The position numbers and the translations under genes are program-made. A stretch of 64,000 nt of DNA from Streptomyces sp. SirexAA-E (lineage in GTDB: Bacteria; Actinomycetota; Actinomycetes; Streptomycetales; Streptomycetaceae): NCBI RefSeq assembly GCF_000177195.2, contig NC_015953.1, forward strand, positions 2,294,001-2,358,000, given 5' to 3'. Numbering within the stretch: position 1 is the first letter of the stretch; each line of letters starts with the position of its first letter. The notes below the pieces were generated by a model. It did not search any database. It worked only from the letters and a program-made list of their open reading frames with translations, and had not been told where the DNA came from. This document shows positions 1-9,735 of this stretch, one piece after another.

Positions 1-2
1 CG

Positions 3-587
3 TCGGCCACCTCGAAGGCCGACTTCCAGCTGCTGGGCGGGCTGCTGGACGGCTCGGCCACGATCGAGGGCCTGGAGGTCGACCAGGAGCTGCGGTGGGC
101 GTTCCTGTCCGCGCTGGTCGCGCATGGGGTCGCCGACGAGGCGGCCGTCGACGCCGAGCTGGCCCGTGACGACACGGCGTCCGGCAAGCGGCACCACGTG
201 CGGTGTCTGGCCTCGCGCCCCTCGGCGGCGGTCAAGGCGCAGGCGTGGGCCGTGGTCGTGGAGTCGGACAAGCTGTCCAACGCGTTCGTCGAGGCGACCA
301 TCGCGGGCTTCGAGCAGCCCTCGCAGCGGGAGCTGCTGGCGCCGTACACGGCCGCGTACTTCGAGGCGATCGAGCGGGTGTGGGCCGAGCGCTCCATCCA
401 GATCGGCATGGACGTGGTCAAGGGGCTGTTCCCGGGCTTGCAGGACGACCCCGCGACGCTCACCGCGACGGACGCGTGGCTGACCTCGCACCCGGACGCG
501 GCCCCGGCGCTCCGGCGCCTCGTCCTGGAGGCGCGGGACGACCTGGCCCGGGCGCTGCGGGGCCAGGAGTGCGACGCGGCGGCGTGA
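3..587 (+). CDS. Aminopeptidase N-like protein, C-terminal part (gene begins before the window)
   Basis: The open frame runs from the window edge to a TGA at 585-587 and encodes about 194 residues. It aligns by eye with the C-terminal 190 residues of the complete PepN at 7149-9725: both share the pattern ELRWAFL, then KAQAW followed by VVESDKL, then QRELLAPYT and a final LRRLV segment. This is the helical ERAP1-like C-terminal domain of M1 metallopeptidases; the HExxH catalytic domain lies outside the window. A strong hairpin follows directly. It is therefore a second, diverged PepN paralogue on the same strand about 6.6 kb upstream of the intact one. Family assignment is firm; whether the missing part is intact cannot be seen. 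Confidence 0.85.
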   Translation, partial: SATSKADFQLLGGLLDGSATIEGLEVDQELRWAFLSALVAHGVADEAAVDAELARDDTASGKRHHVRCLASRPSAAVKAQAWAVVVESDKLSNAFVEATIAGFEQPSQRELLAPYTAAYFEAIERVWAERSIQIGMDVVKGLFPGLQDDPATLTATDAWLTSHPDAAPALRRLVLEARDDLARALRGQECDAAA

Positions 588-593
588 GCCCCG

Positions 594-629
594 GGCGTGC
601 GCCCCGCACACGCACGCGGGGCGCACGCC
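594..629 (+). terminator. Hairpin terminator after the pepN-like gene
   Basis: Perfect 14-bp inverted repeat (arms 594-607 and 616-629, 8-nt loop), beginning 6 bp after the stop codon. There is no clear U-tract, as usual for actinomycete terminators. Confidence 0.75.
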
Positions 630-713
630 GTGCAATCCCCGGCGTGACCGGTCATTTCGACCGTCGGACCATCCCGCTTCCGTACGGTGATGTCCTGGTA
701 CGTCGACGGACGT

Positions 714-727
714 GTAACACGGGTTAC
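714..727. promoter_or_regulatory. Short inverted repeat upstream of the AbiEi-like gene
   Basis: GTAAC-4 nt-GTTAC lies 32 bp before the start codon at 759. The position would suit an operator, and AbiEi-type proteins are DNA-binding repressors, but the repeat is short and could be chance. Confidence 0.25.
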
Positions 728-758
728 CGGCCGGTGGGCATGCGGGAACCTCCGGAGC

Positions 759-1757
759 ATGAACAGGAACACCCCGCTCACCGCCCACCCCCTCCACGGC
801 GTCCGCCACCGCGTGTGGTCCGCCCAGCAGTTGCGCGCCGAGGGGGTGAGTGCCGCGCAGGCCGCCTCGCAGTGCCTGCCCGGCGGTCCGTGGCAGCAGT
901 TGCTGCCCGGCGTCTTCCTCCTGCACCCGGGGCCGCCCACCGATCAGGAGCGGGTGCACGGGGCCCTGTTGTACGCCGGCCGGCCGCCCGCCTCCGCGCG
1001 GCGCGCCGGGCCGGCGCCGGCCGGCCCGGAGTACGGCGAGGCGATGGTGACGGGCCTGGCGGCGCTGGCCCTGTACGGCTTCGAGGCCGCCCCGCCGGTG
1101 GTCGCCCTGCACCGGGTCGACGTCCTGGTGCCACGCACCCGGCGGCTGCGCTCGACCCGGTTCGTCCAGGTGGTCCGGGCCGCCGTGCCGCCCCGGCCCC
1201 AGACGCGGCTCGGGATGCCGCTGGCCCCGGTGGAGCGGGCGCTCGCCGACGCGGTGGCCTCGCTGACCGACGCCCCCACGGTGCGCCGGCTGCTGACGGA
1301 GGCGGTCCGCGCCGGGTACTGCGAGCCCGCCGCGGTCGTACGGGAGCTGAGCGCGGCGAAGCTGCTGGGCCGGGCCCATGTGGTGGACGCCGTCGAGGAG
1401 CTGCTCGCCGAGGGCCGGGCCGTCGCGGAGGACCGGCTGTACGAGATGGTGCGCCGCCACGGGCTGCCGGAGCCGCTGTGGAACGTGGACCTGTGCCTGC
1501 CCGGCGGGGCGTGCCTGGGCGCGGTGGACGCGTACTGGCCCGAGCAGGCGCTCGCGGTCGAGATCGGCGCCCCGGCGCCGCGTGAGGGGGGCACCGCGGA
1601 CCGGGAACACCTGGAGCGGCTGGGGGTCACGGTCGTCCGGGTCACCCCCGGAAGGCTGCGCGAGGCGATGGCGCAGCAGGCGGTGGTGGTGCGTACGGCG
1701 ATGGCGGCGGCCGAGGACCGCGAACCGGCCGCCTACGTGGTGGTGCTGCCGAGGTGA
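759..1757 (+). CDS. AbiEi-antitoxin-like winged-helix protein with DUF559-like C-terminus
   Basis: 332 residues from the ATG at 759; the open frame extends to 687, but the upstream residues look non-coding. Residues about 15-55 (WSAQQLRAEGVS, then PGGPWQQLLPGVFLL) follow the N-terminal winged-helix pattern of AbiEi_4-type antitoxin-like proteins. The middle is variable. The C-terminus has the hydrophobic strand pattern of DUF559/Vsr-like nuclease folds (DAYWPEQALAVEIG, then LERLGVTVVRVTP). Such proteins are common as orphans in actinobacteria. No AbiEii-type nucleotidyltransferase toxin lies next to it: the neighbours are a peptidase on each side. The role is unknown; a DNA-binding or regulatory function is inferred from the fold only. 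Confidence 0.7.
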   Translation: MNRNTPLTAHPLHGVRHRVWSAQQLRAEGVSAAQAASQCLPGGPWQQLLPGVFLLHPGPPTDQERVHGALLYAGRPPASARRAGPAPAGPEYGEAMVTGLAALALYGFEAAPPVVALHRVDVLVPRTRRLRSTRFVQVVRAAVPPRPQTRLGMPLAPVERALADAVASLTDAPTVRRLLTEAVRAGYCEPAAVVRELSAAKLLGRAHVVDAVEELLAEGRAVAEDRLYEMVRRHGLPEPLWNVDLCLPGGACLGAVDAYWPEQALAVEIGAPAPREGGTADREHLERLGVTVVRVTPGRLREAMAQQAVVVRTAMAAAEDREPAAYVVVLPR

Positions 1758-1951
1758 CCGCGTGAGTGGCCGGGAACGTACCGGGATTTCACCCCATTCG
1801 TCCCGTGTGACGCATGAGCCCCCGTGGCGGATCTACGCCATGTGCATGTCTAAGCTCCGTCAAGTCTCCACAAACCCCTGTCATTTACGAAATGCTGAGC
1901 GGTCATCGGGTACCGAATTCCGGACTCTCTCTTTCACTCACAGGGATGCTG

Positions 1952-4900
1952 ATGACCAAGGAATCCCCCAGCTCCATACCCGGGGCCAGACGCGCCGCGC
2001 GCATCGCGGCCGCCGCCGGTCTGGTGGCCGCGCTGGCCGCCACCGGCGCCGCCCCGGTCTTCGCCGCGGACGACCCGGCCTCCACGCCCGTCAAGCCGGC
2101 CGCCGCCGGTGACACGGGCGACAAGCTCGGCGAGGCCGACGCCGATCTGCTGGCGAAGGCCCAGGCCCAGGGCGAGAAGAACATCACGATGATGGTCGCC
2201 ACCACGCCCGGCGCGACCGCGCAGGTCGCCGAGCAGCTGGACGCCGTCAAGGGGTCCGTGCTGGGCCGGACGTACGACAAGCTCGGTTACGTCCGGGCGA
2301 CCGTGCCGACCGCGACCGCCGAGGCCACGATCAAGGCGGCGCAGAAGCTGTCGAGCGTCCACGGCATCGACCTCAAGCAGGAGATCGAGCTGGACGACCC
2401 GACACCGAAGGCCGACCAGGTCGCCGGCGCCAAGCAGCTCAAGGCCACCGGAACTTCCCCGGCGCCCGGCAAGAAGACCCCGGCGAAGAACCCGTACAAC
2501 CCGTCCTTCGAGACGGGAGCCGTCGACTTCGTCGCGCAGAACCCGAAGGCCGACGGCCGCGGCGTCACCATCGGCATCCTGGACTCCGGTGTGGACATCG
2601 CCCACCCCGCGCTCCAGAAGACCACCACCGGTGAGCGCAAGATCGTCGACTGGGTGACCGCCACCGACCCGGTCAGCGACGGCGACGGCACCTGGCTGCG
2701 GATGGGCACCTCGGTGACCGGCCCGACCTTCACCGCCGGGGGCCGCACCTACAAGGCGCCCAAGGGCGACTACAAGATCCAGCTCTTCGCCGAGGCCGCC
2801 ACCAAGGGCGGCGACATGGCCGGGGACCTCAACCGGGACGGCGACACCACCGATGTGTGGGCCGTGCTCTACGACCCGGTCAAGGGCACCGTCCGCGTCG
2901 ACCTGGACAACGACGCGAACTTCACGAACGACGCCGTGCTGAAGCCGTACAAGGACGGCCACCAGGTCGGCTACTTCGGCAAGGACAACCCGAAGACCGA
3001 TGTCGTCGAGCGCATCCCGTTCGTGGTCGAGACCCGCAAGGACGTCGTCTACAACGCGGCCGGCGACAAGGCCGACTACGTCAACATCGGCGTCATCGAG
3101 AGCGAGCACGGCACGCACGTCGCGGGCATCACCGCGGCGAACAGCCTGTTCGGCGGCAAGATGAACGGTGCGGCGCCCGGCGCCAAGATCGTCTCCTCGC
3201 GCGCCTGCACCTGGTCCGGCGGCTGCACCAACATCGCGCTGACCGAGGGCATGATCGACCTCGTCGTCAACCGCGGGGTGGACGTCGTCAACATGTCGAT
3301 CGGCGGTCTGCCGCCGCTCAACGACGGCAACAACGCCCGCGCCGAGCTCTACAAGCGGCTCATCGACATCTACGGCGTCCAGCTGGTCATCTCGGCCGGC
3401 AACGACGGCCCGGGTGTGAACACCATCGGTGACCCCGGCCTCGCCGACCACGTCATCTCGGTGGGCGCGTCCATCTCCAAGGAGACCTGGGCGGCCAACT
3501 ACGGCTCGAACGTCACCAAGAAGTACGACATGCTGCCCTTCTCCTCGCGTGGTCCGCGTGAGGACGGCGGCTTCGCGCCGATCCTGACCGCCCCGGGCGC
3601 CTCGATCAACACCACCCAGACCTGGCTGCCCGGCGGCCCGGTCAAGGAGGCCGGCTACTCGCTCCCGGCCGGCTACTCCATGCTGCAGGGCACCTCGATG
3701 TCCTCGCCGCAGGCCGCCGGCGCCACGGCGCTGCTGCTGTCCGCCGCGAAGCAGAAGCACATCGAGCTGCCTCCGGCCGATCTGCGGACCGCGCTGACCA
3801 GCACCGCCTCCCACATCAAGGACGTGCCCGCGCACGCCCAGGGCGCCGGTCTGATCGACATCGTCGCCGCCTGGAAGCAGATCTCCAAGAAGGGCTCCCC
3901 GGCCCACGAGTACACGGTGAAGGCCCCGGTCGACACCGCGATCGACTTCGCGCTGAAGACCCCGGGCTTCGGCACCGGCCTCTACGACCGCGAGGGCGGC
4001 CTCAAGGCCGGCCAGAAGAAGACGTACGACGTCGTCGTCACCCGCACCACGGGCCCGGACAAGGCCGTGAAGCACAAGCTGTCCTGGAAGAACAACGACG
4101 GCACCTTCAAGCTGACCGGTTCGAGCACGGTCTCGCTGCCGCTCGGCAAGCCGGTGACCGTCAAGGTCCAGGCGAAGCCCGGCTCCGCGGGCGTGCACAG
4201 CGCGATCCTCCAGGTCGACGACAAGAACACCAAGGGCGTCGACCACCAGATCCTCTCCACGGTCGTCGTCGCCAAGGACCTGGTGAAGCCCGGTTACGCG
4301 TTCAAGGCGTCCGGCTCGGTGCAGCGCAACGGCACCACGTCGTACTTCCTGAACGTCCCGGAGGGCGCCAAGACCCTCGAGGTCGCGATGAGCGCCCTGC
4401 GCTCGGGCAGCCAGACCCGCTTCATCTCCATCCACCCCTACGGGGTCGCGGTGGAGGACAGCTCCACGGTCTACTGCTACCCGAACTACGAGAACCCGGC
4501 CAACACCTGCCGCCCGGACGTGCGCTCCTACAAGGACCCGCAGCCCGGCGTCTGGGAGATCGAGGTAGAGGCCCGGCGTACGTCGCCGCTGCTGGACAAC
4601 CCGTACAAGCTGGACGTCTCGCTGCTCGGCGCCACCTTCGACCCGGCGGTGCGCACCATCGACGAGGCGAAGATCGGCACCCCGGCCGCGGTCGACTGGA
4701 CGGTCACCAACAACGCCGGTGACCTGGAGGGCAAGCTGGAGGGCGGCTCGCTGGGCTCGGCCGACGTCGAGCGCCCGTCGATCTCCACCGGTGGCGAGTA
4801 CACCAGGACGGTCACCATCGGCGAGGGCGTCGAGAAGCTGGACATCGCGGTGGGCAACACCTCGGACGCCAACGCCGACATCGACCTGTACGTCTTCAAG

Positions 4901-5254
4901 GGCGACACCCAGGTCGGCGCGTCGACGACGGCGGGCTCGGAGGAGTCGGTCAGCCTGGTGAAGCCGGCCGCCGGCACCTACACCGTCGTCATCGACGGCT
5001 ACTCGGTCCCGGCCGGGACCACCGAGTACGACTACCGTGACGTGTACTACTCCGCGTCGCTCGGCGAGATCAAGGTCGACGAGTCGAAGGCCGTGAACCT
5101 GGCCAACGGCGCGTCCGCCCAGGTCGGCGCCGAGGTCGTCGTCGCCGGGGCGGCCCCCGAGGGCCGGCAGTTCTTCGGCGAGGTCCGGCTGGTGAACGCC
5201 CGGGGCACCGCGGCGGGCACCGGCAGCGTCGTGATCGAGAAGGTCGCGCCGTAG
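1952..5254 (+). CDS. Secreted S8 (subtilisin-family) serine peptidase, TPP-II-like
   Basis: 1100 residues from the ATG at 1952, which sits about 7 nt after an AGGG motif; an ATG at 1946 is too close to that motif. The N-terminus is a Sec signal peptide (RRAAR, hydrophobic stretch, then PVFAAD). The catalytic triad is complete: Asp211 in ILDSGVD, His386 in EHGTHVAG, Ser582 in GTSMSSP, with the oxyanion Asn in SAGNDGPG. The Asp-His gap is 175 residues instead of the roughly 30-45 of ordinary subtilisins. The insert carries an EF-hand-like stretch (DLNRDGDTTD). This layout recalls tripeptidyl-peptidase II/pyrolysin-type S8A enzymes. A long beta-rich C-terminal region of about 500 residues follows. 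Likely an extracellular protease; whether endo- or tripeptidyl-peptidase cannot be told here. Confidence 0.9.
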   Translation: MTKESPSSIPGARRAARIAAAAGLVAALAATGAAPVFAADDPASTPVKPAAAGDTGDKLGEADADLLAKAQAQGEKNITMMVATTPGATAQVAEQLDAVKGSVLGRTYDKLGYVRATVPTATAEATIKAAQKLSSVHGIDLKQEIELDDPTPKADQVAGAKQLKATGTSPAPGKKTPAKNPYNPSFETGAVDFVAQNPKADGRGVTIGILDSGVDIAHPALQKTTTGERKIVDWVTATDPVSDGDGTWLRMGTSVTGPTFTAGGRTYKAPKGDYKIQLFAEAATKGGDMAGDLNRDGDTTDVWAVLYDPVKGTVRVDLDNDANFTNDAVLKPYKDGHQVGYFGKDNPKTDVVERIPFVVETRKDVVYNAAGDKADYVNIGVIESEHGTHVAGITAANSLFGGKMNGAAPGAKIVSSRACTWSGGCTNIALTEGMIDLVVNRGVDVVNMSIGGLPPLNDGNNARAELYKRLIDIYGVQLVISAGNDGPGVNTIGDPGLADHVISVGASISKETWAANYGSNVTKKYDMLPFSSRGPREDGGFAPILTAPGASINTTQTWLPGGPVKEAGYSLPAGYSMLQGTSMSSPQAAGATALLLSAAKQKHIELPPADLRTALTSTASHIKDVPAHAQGAGLIDIVAAWKQISKKGSPAHEYTVKAPVDTAIDFALKTPGFGTGLYDREGGLKAGQKKTYDVVVTRTTGPDKAVKHKLSWKNNDGTFKLTGSSTVSLPLGKPVTVKVQAKPGSAGVHSAILQVDDKNTKGVDHQILSTVVVAKDLVKPGYAFKASGSVQRNGTTSYFLNVPEGAKTLEVAMSALRSGSQTRFISIHPYGVAVEDSSTVYCYPNYENPANTCRPDVRSYKDPQPGVWEIEVEARRTSPLLDNPYKLDVSLLGATFDPAVRTIDEAKIGTPAAVDWTVTNNAGDLEGKLEGGSLGSADVERPSISTGGEYTRTVTIGEGVEKLDIAVGNTSDANADIDLYVFKGDTQVGASTTAGSEESVSLVKPAAGTYTVVIDGYSVPAGTTEYDYRDVYYSASLGEIKVDESKAVNLANGASAQVGAEVVVAGAAPEGRQFFGEVRLVNARGTAAGTGSVVIEKVAP

Positions 5255-5276
5255 CGGCACCGCGCTGACGATGTGA

Positions 5277-6473
<1,197 letters not shown>

Positions 6474-6486
6474 TCCGTCCGTACGC

Positions 6487-6525
6487 CGAGGGGGCGGCCA
6501 CCCGGACCCGGTGGCCGCCCCCTCG
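6487..6525. terminator. Bidirectional terminator between asd and the DUF1203 gene
   Basis: Arms 6488-6501 and 6511-6524 form a perfect 14-bp stem with a 9-nt loop, between two convergent genes that end at 6473 and 6535. Confidence 0.75.
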
Positions 6526-6534
6526 CGGCTCCCG

Positions 6535-7035
6535 TCAGCCCCGCCGCACCTCGAAGTGCAGGCAGCCGTACTCCACGGCCCGCACGTGCACCAGCACCAC
6601 CTCCGGGTCGGCGAAGGCCTCCGTGAGGGCCTCGTCGAAGCCCCGCTCCTCGTCGGCCGGGATCTCCAGCAGCCGGCCGCCGGTGATGCGGCCCTGCGCG
6701 TCGTAGCGGCGCACCGCGCGCAGCGCGCCCGCCCGGGAGAACGGGTAGCCGGTTCGGCCCTCCGCCGGTCCCCCGCACTCCTCGGCGTGGACGAAGACCG
6801 GCCCCTGCTCGTCGTACGCGCCCGGCCGGGCGCCGGTGCGCGCCGCCCAGCGGCGCAGCGGCGCGTACGAGACGAGGGCGATCCGCTCCCCCGGTTCGGC
6901 GCCCCTCAGGCAGCAGCGCAGCGGGTCGCCTGCCTCGGTGGCCGTGAACGGGACACAGGGGCGGCCCGCGTCGTCCTCGGCGCGGAGCTCCTCGAGCGCG
7001 GACGGGCCGATGGGCAGGGCGTCGTATCGGGTCAT
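6535..7035 (-). CDS. DUF1203 domain protein
   Basis: 166 residues from the ATG at 7035 (MTRYDALPIG). The sequence shows the DUF1203 features: an internal pair of cysteines (DPLRCCLR), then YAPLRRWA, a GPVFVH strand, ECGG, GRTGYPFSR, RAVRRYDAQGRI and a terminal VEYGCLHFEV. The family is widespread and of unknown function. It is cytosolic, with no signal or membrane segment. It is divergent from pepN (its start is 113 bp from the pepN start), so the two share an upstream region. Confidence 0.85.
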   Translation of the reverse strand: MTRYDALPIGPSALEELRAEDDAGRPCVPFTATEAGDPLRCCLRGAEPGERIALVSYAPLRRWAARTGARPGAYDEQGPVFVHAEECGGPAEGRTGYPFSRAGALRAVRRYDAQGRITGGRLLEIPADEERGFDEALTEAFADPEVVLVHVRAVEYGCLHFEVRRG

Positions 7036-7148
7036 GCGGCGAGCCTGACTCCACGCGCGCCACGGGTCCGGCGGAAATCGGACATCGCGCTGGGCGCGTC
7101 CCACGTGGAAGGATGGCCAAAAATGTCACAGATCAAGGAGATGACCGC

Positions 7149-9725
7149 GTGCCTGGCACGAATCTGACCCGCGAAGAGGCACAGGAGCGGGCGCGCCTGC
7201 TGACCGTGGACGCGTACGAGATCGATCTCGACCTCTCCGGAGCGCAGGAGGGCGGCACCTACCGGTCCGTCACCACCGTGCGCTTCGACTCCGCCGAGGC
7301 CGGTGCGGAGACCTTCATCGACCTGGTCGCCCCCGCGGTGCACGACGTCGTGCTGAACGGCAAGGCGCTGGACGTCGCCTCCGTCTTCCGCGACTCGCGG
7401 ATCGCCCTGGCACACCTGGTGGCCGGTGCCAACGAGCTGAAGGTCGTCGCCGACTGCTCGTACACCAACACCGGTGAGGGGCTGCACCGGTTCGTCGACC
7501 CGGTCGACGAACAGGCTTATCTGTACACGCAGTTCGAGGTCCCGGACGCCCGGCGGGTGTTCGCCAGCTTCGAGCAGCCCGACCTGAAGGCGTCCTTCCG
7601 CTTCACCGTGAAGGCACCGGCCGGCTGGACCGTGATCTCCAACTCGCCGACGCCCGAGCCGGTGGACGACGTCTGGTCCTTCGAGCCCACGCCCCGCATC
7701 TCCACCTACGTCACGGCCCTGATCGCCGGTCCGTACCACGCGGTGCACAGCACCTACGAGAAGGACGGCCAGGTGGTGCCGCTGGGCATCTACTGCCGTC
7801 CCTCGCTGGCCGAGTACCTCGACGCGGACGACATCTTCGCGGTCACCCGGCAGGGCTTCGAGTGGTTCCAGGAGAAGTTCGACTACGCGTACCCGTTCGC
7901 CAAGTACGACCAGCTCTTCGTCCCGGAGTTCAACGCCGGCGCGATGGAGAACGCGGGCGCGGTCACCATCCGCGACCAGTACGTCTTCCGCTCCAAGGTG
8001 ACGGACGCGGCGTACGAGGTGCGGGCCGCGACGATCCTCCACGAGCTGGCCCACATGTGGTTCGGCGACCTGGTCACCATGGAGTGGTGGAACGACCTGT
8101 GGCTGAACGAGTCGTTCGCCACCTTCGCCGAGGTCGCCTGCCAGGCGTACGCCGAGGGCTCGAAGTGGCCGCACTCCTGGACCACCTTCGCCAACTCGAT
8201 GAAGACGTGGGCCTACCGCCAGGACCAGCTGCCGTCGACGCACCCGATCATGGCGGACATCCGCGATCTGGACGACGTCCTGGTCAACTTCGACGGGATC
8301 ACGTACGCCAAGGGCGCCTCGGTGCTCAAGCAGCTCGTGGCGTACGTCGGCATGGACGAGTTCTTCAAGGGCGTGCAGGCGTACTTCAAGGCGCACGCGT
8401 ACGGCAACACGCGCCTGGCCGACCTGCTGGGCGCGCTGGAGGAGACCTCGGGCCGGGACCTGAAGGCCTGGTCGAAGGCGTGGCTGGAGACGGCCGGGAT
8501 CAACGTCCTGCGCCCGGAGATCGAGACGGACGAGGCGGGTCTGCTGACCTCCGTCACCGTCCTCCAGGAGGCCCCGGCGCTGCCCGCGGGCGCCAAGGGC
8601 GAGCCGACGCTGCGTCCGCACCGGATCGCGATCGGCTTCTACGACCTGGACGGTGAGGGCCGGCTCGTGCGGACGGACCGCATCGAGCTGGACGTCGAGG
8701 GCGAGCGGACCACCGTGCCGATCCCGGCGGGCACGGCACGCCCTGCGGTCCTCCTGCTCAACGACGACGACCTGTCGTACGCGAAGGTCCGGCTCGACGA
8801 GGAGTCCCTGCGGGTCGTCACCGAGCACCTGGGCGACTTCACCGAGTCCCTGCCGCGCGCCCTGTGCTGGGCGTCCGCCTGGGACATGACGCGTGACGGG
8901 GAGCTGGCCACCCGCGACTACCTGGCCCTGGTCCTCTCGGGGATCGGCAAGGAGACGGACATCGGTGTGGTGCAGTCGCTGCACCGCCAGGTGAAGCTGG
9001 CCGTCGACCAGTACGCGGCGCCCCAGTGGCGCGAGACGGGCCTGGCCCGGTGGACGGAGGCGACGCTCGCGCACCTGCGCGCGGCGGAGCCGGGCAGCGA
9101 CCACCAGCTGGCCTGGGCCCGCGCCTTCGCGGCGACGGCCCGCACCCCGCTCCAGCTGGACCTGCTCCAGGCCCTGCTGAACGGCACCGAGGAGATCGAG
9201 GGCCTGGCCGTCGACACGGAGCTGCGCTGGGCGTTCGTGCAGCGGCTGGCCGCGTCGGGGCTGCTGGACGAGGAGGAGATCGCCGCCGAGTACGAGCGTG
9301 ACCGCACGGCGGCCGGAGAGCGCCACGCGGCGGCGGCCCGGGCGTCCCAGCCGTCCGAGGAGGCGAAGGCCCAGGCGTGGTCCTCGGTCGTCGAGTCCGA
9401 CAAGCTGCCCAACTCCCTCCAGGAGTCGGTCATCGACGGCTTCGTGCAGACCGATCAGCGTGAGCTGCTGGCGCCGTACACGGAGAGGTTCTTCGCGGCG
9501 GTCAAGGACGTCTGGGACTCGCGGAGCCACGAGATGGCCCAGCAGATCGCGGTCGGTCTGTACCCGGCCCTCCAGGTCTCGCAGGAGACCCTGGACGCCA
9601 CGGACGCCTGGCTGGAGTCGGCGCGGCCGAGCGCGGCGCTGCGCAGGCTGGTGTCGGAGTCCCGCTCGGGCGTGGAGCGTGCTCTGAAGGCCCAGGCCGC
9701 GGACGCGGCGGCGGCCTCCGCGTAG
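7149..9725 (+). CDS. pepN: Aminopeptidase N (M1 family zinc metallopeptidase)
   Basis: 858 residues from a GTG at 7149 with AAGGAG 8 nt upstream (VPGTNLTREEAQERAR); the frame is open from 7113, but the family N-terminus begins here. It removes N-terminal amino acids from peptides in the cytoplasm. The M1 hallmarks are present: GAMEN exopeptidase motif at residues 264-268, zinc site H298-E299-x-x-H302 in HELAHMWFGD, and the third ligand Glu in NESFATFAE. The C-terminal half is the ERAP1-like helical domain, shared with the partial gene at the window start. It is monocistronic, closed by a hairpin. Confidence 0.95.
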   Translation: MPGTNLTREEAQERARLLTVDAYEIDLDLSGAQEGGTYRSVTTVRFDSAEAGAETFIDLVAPAVHDVVLNGKALDVASVFRDSRIALAHLVAGANELKVVADCSYTNTGEGLHRFVDPVDEQAYLYTQFEVPDARRVFASFEQPDLKASFRFTVKAPAGWTVISNSPTPEPVDDVWSFEPTPRISTYVTALIAGPYHAVHSTYEKDGQVVPLGIYCRPSLAEYLDADDIFAVTRQGFEWFQEKFDYAYPFAKYDQLFVPEFNAGAMENAGAVTIRDQYVFRSKVTDAAYEVRAATILHELAHMWFGDLVTMEWWNDLWLNESFATFAEVACQAYAEGSKWPHSWTTFANSMKTWAYRQDQLPSTHPIMADIRDLDDVLVNFDGITYAKGASVLKQLVAYVGMDEFFKGVQAYFKAHAYGNTRLADLLGALEETSGRDLKAWSKAWLETAGINVLRPEIETDEAGLLTSVTVLQEAPALPAGAKGEPTLRPHRIAIGFYDLDGEGRLVRTDRIELDVEGERTTVPIPAGTARPAVLLLNDDDLSYAKVRLDEESLRVVTEHLGDFTESLPRALCWASAWDMTRDGELATRDYLALVLSGIGKETDIGVVQSLHRQVKLAVDQYAAPQWRETGLARWTEATLAHLRAAEPGSDHQLAWARAFAATARTPLQLDLLQALLNGTEEIEGLAVDTELRWAFVQRLAASGLLDEEEIAAEYERDRTAAGERHAAAARASQPSEEAKAQAWSSVVESDKLPNSLQESVIDGFVQTDQRELLAPYTERFFAAVKDVWDSRSHEMAQQIAVGLYPALQVSQETLDATDAWLESARPSAALRRLVSESRSGVERALKAQAADAAAASA

Positions 9726-9735
9726 GCGGGGGCGC

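Noticed and set aside
7032..9530. 832-residue frame antisense to pepN
   Set aside because: Shadow of a well-supported M1 peptidase; composition is Arg/Gly/Leu rich with no domain pattern.
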